Shown here: piece by piece, positions 22,129 to 32,363 of the stretch
Layout: each line of letters begins with the position of its first letter
How positions within the stretch are numbered: position 1 is the first letter of the stretch
Assembly (NCBI RefSeq): GCF_000348985.1
Contig: NC_035934.1
Span: 372,001-436,000 of the forward strand
Direction: 5' to 3'
Length of the DNA stretch: 64,000 nt
From: Huiozyma naganishii CBS 8797
Lineage: Eukaryota; Ascomycota; Saccharomycetes; Saccharomycetales; Saccharomycetaceae
Position numbers and translations under genes: made by a program
The notes under the pieces: model-generated
Seen by the model: only the letters and a program-made list of their open reading frames with translations
The model's database searches: none
Told to the model about the DNA's origin: nothing

Positions 22129-22845
22129 TTACCGGTAGAAGCCGTTGTGCAGGAGGTTGACCTGCCCCGGGTGTGTGTTGATGTAGCGGACCATGTCCTG
22201 CTCGAGGAGCGGGTACAGGAGGTCTGCGATCTGCTCGCGGTGCGCCATGGCGCGCGCTGCGTCGAGGGGCACCCAGACGCCCTTGAGGTGCATTGCGCCG
22301 ATCTTGACCACATGCCGCGTGCGCTCAGCCTTGAGGATCCCGTCGCGGCGGCCTCGGGTCATCCGTGTCACGTTGAGCAGCTTCGTGCCGTTGACGAAGT
22401 CGTTGTCCGCGCGGCGCACGACGCACACGCTGTTGACCTCGACTTGGTAACACACGGTGTTCTCGTCCTCCCACAGCGTCGTTGTCAGCGTGTTCCCCCG
22501 GGGGAGGCTGCTGCTGCTGCTGTGGTTGTTGTTGCGGTTGCTGCTGCTGCTGCTGCTGCTGTTGCGGCTGCTGTGGTTGCTGGAAGCCTGGATATGTATA
22601 CGAGTTCTGTGTAGCGGAGTCCAGCAGGGGCCCGTACTGCCACGCACTGACGTCTGCCATCGAGTGCTGCACGTTCTGCTGCTGCTGGGGCGAAGTAGAG
22701 CTTGGGGCGTAGTACTGGTACGCGAGCGGCTGGTGCTGTGCAGCGTAGTACTGCTGCTGCGAGAGTTGCGAGTGCTGGTGCGGCTGCTGGGTGCGGCTGC
22801 TGTTGCTGCTGCTGGCCCATCCCCGTCGCCGCTGTAGAAGTCCAT
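22129..22845 (-). CDS. SOK2: SOK2/PHD1-type APSES transcription factor, apparently frameshifted
   Basis: The C-terminal ~125 residues are a complete APSES DNA-binding domain ([51 protein letters not shown]) as in Sok2 and Phd1, regulators of pseudohyphal growth. The region 22505-22800 is coding in a different frame: it reads [37 protein letters not shown] and a polyglutamine tract, with G/C-ending codons. A +1 step at the run CCCCCGGGGG (22495-22504) joins the frames. The Met at 22845 ([10 protein letters not shown]) is in the APSES frame, so a further shift or another start would be needed at the N-terminus. The protein stops 15 residues after the APSES domain, far shorter than Sok2. Synteny with YMR016C favours SOK2. 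Confidence 0.78.
   Translation of the reverse strand: MDFYSGDGDGPAAATAAAPSSRTSTRNSRSSSTTLHSTSRSRTSTTPQALLRPSSSRTCSTRWQTSVRGSTGPCWTPLHRTRIHIQASSNHSSRNSSSSSSSNRNNNHSSSSSLPRGNTLTTTLWEDENTVCYQVEVNSVCVVRRADNDFVNGTKLLNVTRMTRGRRDGILKAERTRHVVKIGAMHLKGVWVPLDAARAMAHREQIADLLYPLLEQDMVRYINTHPGQVNLLHNGFYR
22505..22610 (-). repeat. CAG/CAA repeat encoding polyglutamine
   Basis: Nearly pure CAG/CAA codons with scattered Pro codons, encoding a Q/P-rich tract just before the APSES domain. Such tracts are common in yeast activators and are prone to length change. Confidence 0.75.
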
Positions 22846-22951
22846 CGCGCTGCACCGCAGTTCCAAGTAGACCTCGCCACGACCGACACGGCTCACGCGC
22901 CCCGCAACCGAGAACCACCGCCCGCCCTCACGCAATACATTATATAATCGA

Positions 22952-22963
22952 GGCCTCGAGGCC
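22952..22963. promoter_or_regulatory. GGCCTCGAGGCC palindrome, Xbp1-like site
   Basis: A perfect 12-bp palindrome in the divergent APSES-gene/STB4 region. GCCTCGAGG is the core of the Xbp1 consensus as I know it. It follows TATATAAT directly, as in two other promoters of this window. Confidence 0.4.
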
Positions 22964-23194
22964 TTGCTCGAACAAATAGGAGAACCCCGCCCTATCCATC
23001 GTCGAGCTGCGAATAGGAGTTCGCAAAACTCCGTCGACACCGCCGTCCCGTCGCAGACCCGGCTACGGTGACGAGCAGGAGCAGTCAGGAGCAGGAGCAG
23101 GAGCAGCAGCGAAAGCCCGATACAAACTCCGCCAGGTCTGGCAGGACGGAGGTGCCGTTCGGTATCGGTATCGCAACCAAGTAGCAGGCGGGCC

Positions 23195-25021
23195 ATGCAG
23201 CAGGCTGTGGCGAGAAGGGTGCGCGCCGCGTGTGCAGTGTGCCAGCGGCGGAAGCTCAAGTGCGACGGCAAGCAGCCCTGCAGCAGGTGTGCCAGGACGG
23301 ACCGCATCTGCCGATATGCAAAGGTGCAGGTGCAGACGCAGATGCCTGCTCGTGCCTCTGTGGTCCCCAGGGCCAACGTTCCAGTCGGGTTGGGCCGTGG
23401 GTCGCCCTGGCTCGGGTTCTCGTTCTCGAAGTTCAGGTTCCACAGGAGGTACCAGGACGTCCTGCCCTTCTACTTCTGCGAGAGCGTGCTTGCCCAGTTG
23501 CCGGAGTCTGTCGTTGCGGCAGAGGACTTGCAGTTGCCCAGCGTGCAGAACTACGGGTGGAACCTCGCCGGCGGTGCGTTCTTGGCGTTTGCCCTGCAGC
23601 CAAGTGCCACGAGGCCGCCGCTCAGGGAGCTCAGGCCGCTGGTGCAGCACTACTTCGACCACGTTAACCCGCTGTTCAGCATCGTCAACGAGCGTGTGTT
23701 CTGGTCGCAGTGGGACTCCGCTGCAGATGCCAACTCGCTGTTCAACGCAATCGGGTACCTGATGGCCATCACCGCGGAGAGGTACCGCTGCGGCCCCCCG
23801 CCGCGGGTTGACGAGACCGCGCTGTTCAATCACAGCTACGCGGTCGTCTCCGAGTTCAGCTTCGAGTGGGAGTCCGTAGAACTGATCCAGTCATGGCTGC
23901 TCATCGCCGCGTACCTCAGGTGTTGCTACAGACAGACTAGTTGCTACGCGGCGCTCGCAAGGGCAGTCGCCATGTGCAGGGGGATGTCCCTCAACTTAGA
24001 GGCCAAGCCGGAACAAGTCGATGCAGAGGGGGAACAGACGGGGGCACTCCACAGCACGGGGAAGTACTACCATTGCTTCTGGACAGTGTACACCGTGGAC
24101 AAAATCTTCTCCCACCAGCTGGGCAAAGTTGGGTCCTGCCCGATCTCCATCACGAAGTTGAAACCACCAGGGCCCCAGCAGCAGGACGAGTGGTTCCAGG
24201 GGGGGTCCCTCGAGATGTTACAACTCGCACTCATCATCGACGAGTTGCAACAGTGTGGTGAGGACCAAGAGGTCGGGCCCACAGAGACAATCGTGCTCAG
24301 GGACAAACTGCACCAGTGGTATACGGACCACGCAAGGGGGCCAGCTCGTGACACTGTACTGCAACTACAACCAACGCTCACGTACTTGGACGTCAAACTC
24401 ACTTGGGAACTGCGCACTCTTTTCCCACTGCTGTCCCCAACAAAACAAGTGGCCGACTGGCCCATATCCCTACTGCAACCCGTCCCCATGGACTACCACG
24501 GATTGCTGGAGACGTGCCAGGCCACGGCGGCACTGGTAAAGAGACTCGTACACCGCGGGGAGTTCGGAACCCCCTGGTGGTCGCACCTGTCCCTGCTGTT
24601 CACTTGCTCCCTCGCATGCATCGTCCTCGTCTCCTGCGGTGTCCAACAGAGACAGTACGCAGCGGTCCTCGCGGAACTCATGGAACTTTGGCAGGAACTC
24701 GAGGGGAACCCACCGGAAAACCAGCCCGTAATGCTCAAGCAATGCTACTGGTGCATCAAGATGGTGAACAAGTTCGGCGTGCTCAAACTACAGCAAGCAA
24801 CAGTGGTCCTACAGGAGACGGTCCCGAAACCGCAGAGCGACCACTCACCAAACAAACACCATTTCAAACAGTTCGGCAGAGTCGACGACGAAGTCGACAA
24901 CGAGAACACACCAGCACCGTCACCACCCCAACAACAAGATCAGCAGCAGCAGCAACATGCAGCGGAGTCCATCGCAGACGAACTGCTCCAGACGCTGCAG
25001 TGGTTCGACCAACACTTCTGA
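23195..25021 (+). CDS. STB4: Stb4-like Zn2Cys6 transcription factor
   Basis: The 608-residue protein has a fungal Zn(II)2Cys6 binuclear cluster at ~12-39 ([20 protein letters not shown]) and a fungal-specific factor domain in the middle ([36 protein letters not shown]). A Q-rich stretch lies near the end. Synteny between the SOK2 and FMS1 equivalents gives STB4, a Sin3-binding zinc-cluster protein of poorly known targets. It is much shorter than S. cerevisiae Stb4 (949), mainly because linkers are missing; no frame break is evident. The first Met lies just before the cluster. S. cerevisiae SPO20 and YMR018W, which lie in this interval, are absent. Confidence 0.85.
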   Translation: MQQAVARRVRAACAVCQRRKLKCDGKQPCSRCARTDRICRYAKVQVQTQMPARASVVPRANVPVGLGRGSPWLGFSFSKFRFHRRYQDVLPFYFCESVLAQLPESVVAAEDLQLPSVQNYGWNLAGGAFLAFALQPSATRPPLRELRPLVQHYFDHVNPLFSIVNERVFWSQWDSAADANSLFNAIGYLMAITAERYRCGPPPRVDETALFNHSYAVVSEFSFEWESVELIQSWLLIAAYLRCCYRQTSCYAALARAVAMCRGMSLNLEAKPEQVDAEGEQTGALHSTGKYYHCFWTVYTVDKIFSHQLGKVGSCPISITKLKPPGPQQQDEWFQGGSLEMLQLALIIDELQQCGEDQEVGPTETIVLRDKLHQWYTDHARGPARDTVLQLQPTLTYLDVKLTWELRTLFPLLSPTKQVADWPISLLQPVPMDYHGLLETCQATAALVKRLVHRGEFGTPWWSHLSLLFTCSLACIVLVSCGVQQRQYAAVLAELMELWQELEGNPPENQPVMLKQCYWCIKMVNKFGVLKLQQATVVLQETVPKPQSDHSPNKHHFKQFGRVDDEVDNENTPAPSPPQQQDQQQQQHAAESIADELLQTLQWFDQHF

Positions 25022-25125
25022 CGAACGGCACTACCATCATCTTTATACACTAATTATATAATATACACCACTACCATGACGATACTCACTGACCTGTTGG
25101 TACCCAGGGCAGAGCTGCACACGCG

Positions 25126-26649
25126 ATGAAAGTTGTAGTCGTGGGGGCAGGGATCTCTGGGCTGAAGGCCGCAGCGACGCTGTACCAGCGGGGCGTCCAA
25201 GAGTGTGTCGTTCTTGAGGCGAGGAGCCGGATCGGGGGCAGGTTGCACTCTGTGACAGGGTACGACGGGAAGCGGAAATACGATCTGGGGGCGTCCTGGC
25301 ACCACGACACGCTCAGGAACGACCTGTTCTTTGAGGAGTGTCGAATAAGTGCCGGCGGTGCCGGTGGAACCGCCGGTGGTGCGGCGCCCTTTGCCTTCGA
25401 CGACGACTTCATGATCCTAATCGATAACAGGCTGGGCCGGCTCGATAGACACCCAGAGATGCGGCTCGAGATCGTTGACAGCGAGATCAGCAAGTTCGCG
25501 GACTTGGAGTACCATCAGAAACTAGGGACGAGAGACACATCGTTCAGGGATCTCGTTTACAAGTACCTGTTCGAGAAGAGGCAGTTCCTAACGGACAACC
25601 AGATCAGGTACACTCCGCAGTTGTCCCGGTTCCTCGAACTTTGGCATGGGATCGACTGGCGGCTCTTGAGCGCAAGGGACACGTATTTCGGGCACCAGGG
25701 CCGTAACGCGTTTGTGATGAACTTCGACGCCGTGGTCCGCCGCATCAGCTCAGGGTTCCCACAGGAGTGGATCCATTGCGACTCACCAGTGGCAGCGATC
25801 TCGAGAACTCGCGACGGAAAGGTCCAAGTAAGGACACAGGGCCCTGAAGGTGCCGATATCGAGGCGGACTACTGCATTGTCACGGTCCCTCAGAGCGTCC
25901 TGCAATTGTCCACTGAGACTATGCCAGCAGAGGGGAGAATCCAGTTCTCCCCACCACTGAACACGAGAATCACGGGTGCGTTCGAAAGGATGCACTTTGG
26001 TGGGCTCGGGAAAGTCATCTTCGAGTTCGACAGGACCACATGGTCCCTCGAAAGCACGAAGATCCTGACTCTCGCGCAGAGTTCCAGCGAGTTTGTCCAA
26101 CGGGTGCGGTCAGCGACTAGTCTCGAGGCACTCGTCGAAGACCCTGAAACACCACAGGTCGGCACCTGCTGGGACCACCCGCTGTACTTTGTCAATTTGA
26201 GCAAGATCGACGGTACGCCCAGTTTCATGATGATCATGCAGGAACCGCTGACGCAGTACATCGAGTCCCTAGGCGGCGACAAGCAACGGGTAGTCGAGTA
26301 TTTCCGGCCCGTGCTGGACAAAGTATTGACTACCTTGGGGAGTCCACCTTTACAGGACGCCATGGCGGTTGATCACGGTGATGATGTAGGAGGCTTCGCG
26401 CCGCTGTTGAAGAACGTCATTGTATCGAACTGGACACAAGACGAGTTCTCTCGGGGTGCATACAGTGCATGTCACCCGGGGGACGATGCCCTGGACATGA
26501 TCGTCGCGCTGAGTGACGGGCAGGGCCCCAGGATCCGGTTTGCTGGGGAACACACGGTCATGGACGGCGCTGGATGTGTCTACGGTGCGTGGGAGAGCGG
26601 CAAGCGCGAGGCAGAGTTCATTCTCGAGGACGCCAACTGGCCACAGTGA
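25126..26649 (+). CDS. FMS1: Polyamine oxidase Fms1
   Basis: The 507-residue flavin amine oxidase converts spermine to spermidine and 3-aminopropanal, feeding beta-alanine and pantothenate synthesis in S. cerevisiae. The FAD-binding motif VVVVGAGISGLKAA is at ~3-16 with ARSRIGGRLHS downstream, and the C-terminal FAD motif FAGEHTVMDGAGCVYGAW is present. Length matches the family (508 in S. cerevisiae). An insertion of Gly/Ala residues lies at ~75-88. It converges on MAC1 with about 54 bp between stops. Confidence 0.95.
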   Translation: MKVVVVGAGISGLKAAATLYQRGVQECVVLEARSRIGGRLHSVTGYDGKRKYDLGASWHHDTLRNDLFFEECRISAGGAGGTAGGAAPFAFDDDFMILIDNRLGRLDRHPEMRLEIVDSEISKFADLEYHQKLGTRDTSFRDLVYKYLFEKRQFLTDNQIRYTPQLSRFLELWHGIDWRLLSARDTYFGHQGRNAFVMNFDAVVRRISSGFPQEWIHCDSPVAAISRTRDGKVQVRTQGPEGADIEADYCIVTVPQSVLQLSTETMPAEGRIQFSPPLNTRITGAFERMHFGGLGKVIFEFDRTTWSLESTKILTLAQSSSEFVQRVRSATSLEALVEDPETPQVGTCWDHPLYFVNLSKIDGTPSFMMIMQEPLTQYIESLGGDKQRVVEYFRPVLDKVLTTLGSPPLQDAMAVDHGDDVGGFAPLLKNVIVSNWTQDEFSRGAYSACHPGDDALDMIVALSDGQGPRIRFAGEHTVMDGAGCVYGAWESGKREAEFILEDANWPQ

Positions 26650-26703
26650 GATACCACCCCACCTACCCGTGATGAATGTATGATGTGCAATTTTACGTAG
26701 TCT

Positions 26704-27993
26704 TCATATTACATAGAACCCTTCCAGGTCGTTAAGCAGGAACCAGTCCGAGTCTGCGCTGAGGAGTTCCGAGTGATGCTTGTGTAACAGTTTCTCGAAC
26801 CAGTTGTGTAAGTTGAGCGAGTCCCTCTTGTCGTCCGCCATCTCGGGCACCTCGACCGTGAGGAACTGCCACCAGAACCGCGAGGGGACGAGTTTCCCCT
26901 GGAACTGTATGACGGTCTTCCTCTTGAGAGTGACATTGAGCAACCCTCTGTAGTAGAACCTTTCGAAGGGGAACAGTTCTGTCGGGTGCACCGCACACCT
27001 TGCGCAGTCGCATTCTATTGGTGAACACTTGCACCCGGGCCCTGAACAACTGGCGATCTCGTCCATCTTGGTCGTCTTGGTCAGTTCGGACAAGTTCGTC
27101 AATGGTACACCGCTCTGTCGTATGTACATGGAGAGCTCCTCCTCGTTCCTGTGTATGAGGCAGTTGATGCAGACGCACGAGTCGTCCTCACAGGAGCACT
27201 CGGAGCTGAGGTATATCCCCCGGTGCGTGTACACGTCGACGTTCTTGTCCTCTCTGTGCTCCACGAGCCCGCCGGACTTCAGCGGTTCTTCGTCGAAGCT
27301 GTGTTCGCGCTTGGGCTGCCCTGATTGCAAGACCCGGGGGACCGCAGCTTCTACGCTGTCTGGTGTCTGCAGTGCGCTAAGTGGGGAAGACCCGTCAGTG
27401 GGACCATTACCGTCGAGCAAGTGCGTGAACGACCGCATCTCTGCGAGGTTTGGGCCGTCCACTATATGGTACGGATCGCAGCACTTGTTACCGGGCCTCC
27501 CCGTATTTGCGATGTTGCTGGAGCTTGTGGGCGCGGAGTGCTGTCTGAGGAATTCCGTCTCCGAGACGTAAGCGACGTCAGACAATTCAGAGGGCGACAC
27601 ATCGTCCTGTGCGGCACCATTGACGATGATCTGGAGTTTCCCATCGACAATCATCGCCTTCTGCGTCTGCTTCGCACGAATGTAGATGACAGGCTGCGCT
27701 TCCATCCGCTCGCAACAGGGCCGGTCGTCATTCCCCAAGGGAGACCCACCGAGGTCCCCAGATCCTAGAGAGTCCCCAGATCCCTCGACGCCACCGCCAC
27801 AACCAAGACCACCGTGCTTCCCACCGACCCGCGACGTCACGTCGACCATGATGCAGTCCCTGATGTCGATAGGCGACGGCCGTCCGCGCGTACGCACCTT
27901 CACGAGCATCCGCGCTGTGTGCCGGCACTGGCTCGACCGGTGCCCACGGATGCACGACACACACGCGTACTTGTCCCCGTTGTATATGATCAT
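26704..27993 (-). CDS. MAC1: Copper-sensing transcription activator Mac1
   Basis: The 429-residue nuclear activator turns on copper and iron uptake genes under copper starvation. The N-terminal copper-fist ([20 protein letters not shown], then [19 protein letters not shown]) contains the zinc ligands C11, C14, C23 and H25 and the AT-hook-like RGRP. Two C-terminal Cys-rich copper-sensing repeats are visible: [16 protein letters not shown] and [16 protein letters not shown], each of the CxCx4CxCxxCxxH form. Divergent with UBC7 across about 139 bp. Length is close to S. cerevisiae (417). Confidence 0.96.
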   Translation of the reverse strand: MIIYNGDKYACVSCIRGHRSSQCRHTARMLVKVRTRGRPSPIDIRDCIMVDVTSRVGGKHGGLGCGGGVEGSGDSLGSGDLGGSPLGNDDRPCCERMEAQPVIYIRAKQTQKAMIVDGKLQIIVNGAAQDDVSPSELSDVAYVSETEFLRQHSAPTSSSNIANTGRPGNKCCDPYHIVDGPNLAEMRSFTHLLDGNGPTDGSSPLSALQTPDSVEAAVPRVLQSGQPKREHSFDEEPLKSGGLVEHREDKNVDVYTHRGIYLSSECSCEDDSCVCINCLIHRNEEELSMYIRQSGVPLTNLSELTKTTKMDEIASCSGPGCKCSPIECDCARCAVHPTELFPFERFYYRGLLNVTLKRKTVIQFQGKLVPSRFWWQFLTVEVPEMADDKRDSLNLHNWFEKLLHKHHSELLSADSDWFLLNDLEGFYVI

Positions 27994-28132
27994 GGGGGCC
28001 TGGTATTATGCACTACCACTCCAACCAGTTGCTCATCGGCAGCTTGTTCAACATCGAATTCAAATCTTTAAGAGATGCTTACTACAAGAACCAGAAGAAC
28101 TACAAGTACCAGAGCCACACTACCTCACTGCG

Positions 28133-28645
28133 ATGTCGAAGACCGCGCAACGGAGACTGTTGAAGGAGCTGCAGCAGCTGATGCGAGACCCACCGCCAGG
28201 GATCGTCGCTGGTCCACAGGACGAGTCGGACCTGTTTCTGTGGGACTGTCTCGTACAAGGTCCGCCGGACTCCCCCTACGAGGGCGGAGTGTTCGAGGCA
28301 CAGCTGCGGTTCCCCAGGGACTACCCGCTGTCGCCGCCGAAGCTGACGTTTGTGCCCAGCGTGTTGCACCCGAACGTGTACCCTAACGGGGAGGTATGTA
28401 TCTCGATCCTGCACGCACCGGGGGAAGATCCAAACCAGTACGAGCTCGCCGAGGAGCGCTGGTCGCCCGTGCAGTCCGTCGAGAAGATCCTGCTCTCCGT
28501 GGTCTCGATGCTTAGTGAGCCCAACGTCGAGAGCGGCGCCAACATCGACGCTTGCGTCCTCTGGAGGGACAACAGGCCGGAGTTCGAGCGCCAGGTCAAG
28601 CGCAACGTCCTCAAGTCGCTAGGGTTTGGCGAGAGCGAGGCCTAA
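28133..28645 (+). CDS. UBC7: Ubiquitin-conjugating enzyme Ubc7 (ERAD E2)
   Basis: Using ATG 28133 gives 170 residues, close to Ubc7 (165). The open frame extends 149 codons upstream into the MAC1 antisense, but that part has no domain. The catalytic Cys is C89 in [16 protein letters not shown]. The acidic loop after the active site ([19 protein letters not shown]) is the Ubc7/Ube2g class insertion. Ubc7 is recruited to the ER membrane by Cue1 and works with Hrd1 and Doa10 in ER-associated degradation. Confidence 0.96.
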   Translation: MSKTAQRRLLKELQQLMRDPPPGIVAGPQDESDLFLWDCLVQGPPDSPYEGGVFEAQLRFPRDYPLSPPKLTFVPSVLHPNVYPNGEVCISILHAPGEDPNQYELAEERWSPVQSVEKILLSVVSMLSEPNVESGANIDACVLWRDNRPEFERQVKRNVLKSLGFGESEA

Positions 28646-28711
28646 TGTCAATTGCTACTCTACTGGGACCCATAGCTAGGGCCCAATACGTATATACATG
28701 TATACCCAAGA

Positions 28712-30169
28712 CTACTTACCTATGCAGAAGTTGGCGAAGACGCCGTCGAGGACCTCTTCGATGCCGATAGCGTCGCCGAGGATCTTCCCCACGCCGTGCG
28801 CGGCCGCTTGTAGGTGTTCGCAGACAAGCGCAAGGTCTGTGTCAGGACCCTGAGAAAGTACGGCGTCTACACTCGCGATGATCTCGTTCTCGAGAGTGTC
28901 ATGGACCCGGTGCGATACCATCACTGGTTCCTCGACCTGCGAGTTCGAACCGGTCAGCAACGTAAACTGCTTCTTAAGTGCCGCAACAAGGTCCTCTGCG
29001 CCGCCGTGCGTCTTGCAGGAGACGGGGACGACGGGGACCGTGGGTCCCAGCCTCTGTCGCCAAGTATCAATGGCCTGTGGGAGTGTAGACGGGCCCAAGA
29101 GGTCCGACTTGTTCACCGCGACGACGAGCTGTTGCGGACGGGGCAATTGCAACAGCCGTGAGATCTCCGCCTGGGCAAGTAAACCCTCGGGGGACCCGTC
29201 CACGACGAGTACTGCGAGGTCTGCCGCGGCGAGCTTCCCGCACGCCCTTTGGATCCCGATCTGTTCGATGCTGCGGGACGCAAGGGACTCCCCAGAGTCG
29301 CCAAGGTCCCTAATACCGGCGGTGTCGCTTAGTATGGTCTTGAAACCGCCCATGTCGAGCAAAGTGTCGATGGAGTCCCTAGTGGTCCCCGGAAGATCGC
29401 TCACAATGGCGTGTTCGTCGCGGGCCAACAGGTTCAGCAGTGAAGACTTCCCCGCGTTGGGTGCACCGAACAGCACGACGCGAACACCCTGGGAGAGCAA
29501 TTGGCCACGGCGGGCCCTCTCCAGCACCGCGTGGGACTCCCGGCGCAATTGCGCGAGCCGGGACAGAAGAACTGGGGACCGAGTCACCTCTACGTCCTCT
29601 CCAAAGTCAATTGCTGCCTGCACCTCAACAAGACACTCAAGCAGCGTCTGTCTCCAGCTGAGCAGTTCACTGCGGAGCTTACTGGCCCCAGCACCAGCGG
29701 CAGCGACCCGCTGCGTCTCCGTATCGCTGTCAATGGCCTCCCGCATGGCCTCCAGCTCAAGAAGCCCAAGCTTCCGGTGCCGCAGCGCCCTCCGGGAGAA
29801 CTCCCCAGGACCAGCAGGTGTCAATTGCAACTCCTGCAGCGCTTGCAACACCTTGGCAACGATGGCCCTCCCACCATGCAGTTGCAACTCGAGCGTATCC
29901 TCCCCAGTGAAGCTGTGAGGACCCTTGTACCACACGCAGATCGCCGTATCAATGGGACTCGCACCTGTGGCCATCCCCGGGGCGTACAGCTTCCTCAACA
30001 GCGCCTGCCGTGCAGGTGGTGGACCTTGCTTGGCACGACGTGTCAATGATTGGAACACCGAGGCACTCTGGGGACCAGAGACGCGCACCACAGCAAGCGC
30101 ACTCCGCCCAGGAACAGTGCTCAGCGCATAGACCGTCGACGGTACCGCACCGCGCAGTGCAGACCTCAT
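28712..30169 (-). CDS. MSS1: Mitochondrial tRNA-modifying GTPase Mss1 (MnmE family)
   Basis: The 485-residue GTPase acts with Mto1 to make 5-carboxymethylaminomethyl-uridine at the wobble position of mitochondrial tRNAs. The N-terminal TrmE domain begins after a short targeting sequence (VYALSTVPGRSALAVVRVSG). G motifs are GAPNAGKSSLLN (G1), DLPGTTRD (G2), DTAGIRD (G3) and NKSD (G4), and the C-terminal MnmE motif FCIGK with its conserved Cys ends the protein. S. cerevisiae Mss1 is 526. Divergent with MRPL3 over about 120 bp. Confidence 0.96.
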   Translation of the reverse strand: MRSALRGAVPSTVYALSTVPGRSALAVVRVSGPQSASVFQSLTRRAKQGPPPARQALLRKLYAPGMATGASPIDTAICVWYKGPHSFTGEDTLELQLHGGRAIVAKVLQALQELQLTPAGPGEFSRRALRHRKLGLLELEAMREAIDSDTETQRVAAAGAGASKLRSELLSWRQTLLECLVEVQAAIDFGEDVEVTRSPVLLSRLAQLRRESHAVLERARRGQLLSQGVRVVLFGAPNAGKSSLLNLLARDEHAIVSDLPGTTRDSIDTLLDMGGFKTILSDTAGIRDLGDSGESLASRSIEQIGIQRACGKLAAADLAVLVVDGSPEGLLAQAEISRLLQLPRPQQLVVAVNKSDLLGPSTLPQAIDTWRQRLGPTVPVVPVSCKTHGGAEDLVAALKKQFTLLTGSNSQVEEPVMVSHRVHDTLENEIIASVDAVLSQGPDTDLALVCEHLQAAAHGVGKILGDAIGIEEVLDGVFANFCIGK

Positions 30170-30288
30170 ACGGCCATCCTACCCACCTTCTGGTGGACCC
30201 ATCACTTCATCATCATCAACTAATCGTCAACTGCATTAAAGACCAACTCTCAAACACTGTCCAAGAGGTGTTGACGACGACGACGAGG

Positions 30289-31395
30289 ATGTTAAAGAGG
30301 GTCCCTGCCGTGTGGTACAGTACAGTTGGGCGTGTTGCCCGTGGCGGTGTCCCCCCCGGTGGTGGTGGAGTTGCTGAGTTCAGGAAGTACGTCGAGGAGG
30401 AGGCCGCGGTGCTTCGTCGACTGCCCCAAGAGGTCACGGACAAGAGCAGTGCTCTCGTTGCGCTGCACAGCCGGCTGCGACTGCCCGAGGCGTTCACGAC
30501 GGCGCATCTCGCGAGGTGTCTCAGTTGCAAGAGCGGTGCTGGGCCGGGGGCCAGCGGGGCGCTTGATAATCGTGGGTTGAACATCTTTGGGAAGAACTTG
30601 CTCACGATGGAGGTCACTGCCGAGTTGCTGAGACGGTTCCCGAGACTGCCCTTGCCCGTGCTGAACGCAGCGGTGGACGGGTACATCGGGGAAGGTGTCT
30701 TAGCAGGGATAGCTCGAGGATGGGGGGTTCAACCGGAGACGAGGGGAGTGTTGGACAGGTTTCTATCGGGGGAGACGGTCGAGGCGACTCTTGGGAGATT
30801 GAGGTACGTTGGTGGTGCGAGTGCAAGCTCAATTGCGAGTGCAGCCAGTGGAAGCTCAATTCATGAAGCTGGATCAGTTGCGGATGTTAGCGGAAACGCA
30901 ACGGCACCGGAGGCAGATGCCCCAGGTACAGCTGCTGTTGCTACTTCTATTCCATTGGAAACAGGTACACAAGCACCTGTTTCCAGTTCTAGTGGTAGTG
31001 CGCTCGCCCTCTTTGTGCGCAGCACGCTCGCCGTGCTCTGGACCGTGTCCCCCGCGCTCTCGACCCAGTTCATCCGGGATCACGTCCTCTCGCGGCGACT
31101 GGACGTCAAAGCTCTCTTCTCGTTCGAGCAACCGACGCGGGAACTAGCGAGACTCTGCACGAGAGAACGACTACAGAGACCCACTTCACGGCTGCTCGCG
31201 GAGTCTGGGAGGCTCTCTCGAGCACCAGTGTTCATCGTTGGCGTGTTCTCCGGCGAAGAGCAACTTGGCGAAGGGTTTGGTAGCTCGTTGAAGGAGGCCA
31301 AGGCAAGGGCTGCCACGGATGCGCTGATGAAGTGGTACTGCTACTCGCCGGGGGAGACCACTGACGTGATAGACCCTGGTACGGTCATCGTCTAA
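30289..31395 (+). CDS. MRPL3: Mitochondrial large-subunit ribosomal protein mL44 (Mrpl3)
   Basis: Start at ATG 30289 gives 368 residues; the frame extends 93 codons upstream into MSS1 antisense without conserved content. An RNase III-like fold region spans ~55-165 (NIFGKNLLTMEVTAELLRRF) and a double-stranded-RNA-binding-like fold lies near the C-terminus (VGVFSGEEQLGEGFGSSL, EAKARAATDALMKWY). Between them, residues ~171-239 are a Ser/Ala/Thr low-complexity insertion not expected in the family. The N-terminus (MLKRVPAVWYSTVGRVAR) looks like a mitochondrial targeting peptide. MSS1-MRPL3-CSI1 order matches YMR023-YMR025. Confidence 0.93.
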   Translation: MLKRVPAVWYSTVGRVARGGVPPGGGGVAEFRKYVEEEAAVLRRLPQEVTDKSSALVALHSRLRLPEAFTTAHLARCLSCKSGAGPGASGALDNRGLNIFGKNLLTMEVTAELLRRFPRLPLPVLNAAVDGYIGEGVLAGIARGWGVQPETRGVLDRFLSGETVEATLGRLRYVGGASASSIASAASGSSIHEAGSVADVSGNATAPEADAPGTAAVATSIPLETGTQAPVSSSSGSALALFVRSTLAVLWTVSPALSTQFIRDHVLSRRLDVKALFSFEQPTRELARLCTRERLQRPTSRLLAESGRLSRAPVFIVGVFSGEEQLGEGFGSSLKEAKARAATDALMKWYCYSPGETTDVIDPGTVIV

Positions 31396-31639
31396 CCAGT
31401 GCAATCAGTGCAAACTCAATTGCACTAGCCCTTGAGCTGCTGCTACTGGTACCAAGCGCAGGAGTCAAGGCACGACTCCAATTGCACCGCTGCAAGTCCA
31501 GTAGAACGAGAACCCGTTGCCGGTGCTAGTCCCAGTGCAGTCCCAGTACCACACTACATACTATACAACCTGTACATAGTCTTAAAGAACGCCAACCTGT
31601 ACCCATCACCATCACCACTACGACCACTACAGCGACGCG

Positions 31640-32350
31640 ATGAAGGTGCTGGTGGATGCTATAGCTGTGCGTGAGGTGCACATGCACCGTGAGCTTGACG
31701 GCGGTCCTGACTCTGGAGGTGTGTTCCTGCTGATGGGGGAGAGACGGGACTCACAGGTCATCGTGCGGACGAGTATCGCAGCTTCAGAGGGGACCTCGCC
31801 GTCTGTGCTGGAGAACCGGATGGGACTCGTACAAGAGGTACATCGGCAGTGGGGGGCTCTTGGATGGCTCATCGAGGAGGGGGGTACAGACCCCGCTGGT
31901 CTTTGGAACCGATTGCCCAGTGTGGCCCCAGGTAAAGAGGGCATACTGTTCACGTACGATGCTCAACAAGGGGTGCTTCGGTGCTACAGACCACCTTGCG
32001 GTCCACAGGATAGGATCTTCTACGAGTGGGTCGAGGAGCAGCCGACGGTGGACCCTGCAATTGCAATTGCCAGTGCCACTGGGGCAGAACATGGCGAGAG
32101 CGAAGACGTCGTCCGAGAGTTGATTACGAAGGTACAGAGGGTTATACAGTACTGCCAGCAGTCTCCCGTGGGGTCCCCACGGGAGACCCCACGGGAGTCG
32201 CACGACCTTATACTGCGGAGGGTCGCTATGTTACTCAACAGGTTACAAATGGGCCCGACGGCGGACGTCGAGGCTGCGGTGCTCCGCAGCGAGACAGAGT
32301 TGCAATTGCTCCTCATCGAGCTCGAGCAGTGGTCTCTGCTGCAGGGATGA
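31640..32350 (+). CDS. CSI1: Csi1-like COP9-signalosome interactor
   Basis: A 236-residue protein placed between MRPL3 and PEX12, as S. cerevisiae CSI1 (295). The start MKVLVDAIAVREVHMHRELD, followed by SGGVFLLMGERRDSQVIV, has the look of a degenerate MPN-type domain, and the C-terminal half is predicted helical. In S. cerevisiae Csi1 is part of the reduced signalosome that removes Rub1 from Cdc53. The catalytic JAMM residues are not seen. Identification rests mainly on synteny. It converges on PEX12 with only 13 bp between stops. Confidence 0.8.
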   Translation: MKVLVDAIAVREVHMHRELDGGPDSGGVFLLMGERRDSQVIVRTSIAASEGTSPSVLENRMGLVQEVHRQWGALGWLIEEGGTDPAGLWNRLPSVAPGKEGILFTYDAQQGVLRCYRPPCGPQDRIFYEWVEEQPTVDPAIAIASATGAEHGESEDVVRELITKVQRVIQYCQQSPVGSPRETPRESHDLILRRVAMLLNRLQMGPTADVEAAVLRSETELQLLLIELEQWSLLQG

Positions 32351-32363
32351 GATCTGCTCTTCC

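Noticed and set aside
23063..23833. 256-codon ORF antisense to STB4
   Set aside because: High GC content removes stops from the antisense strand; the sense strand has the zinc cluster.
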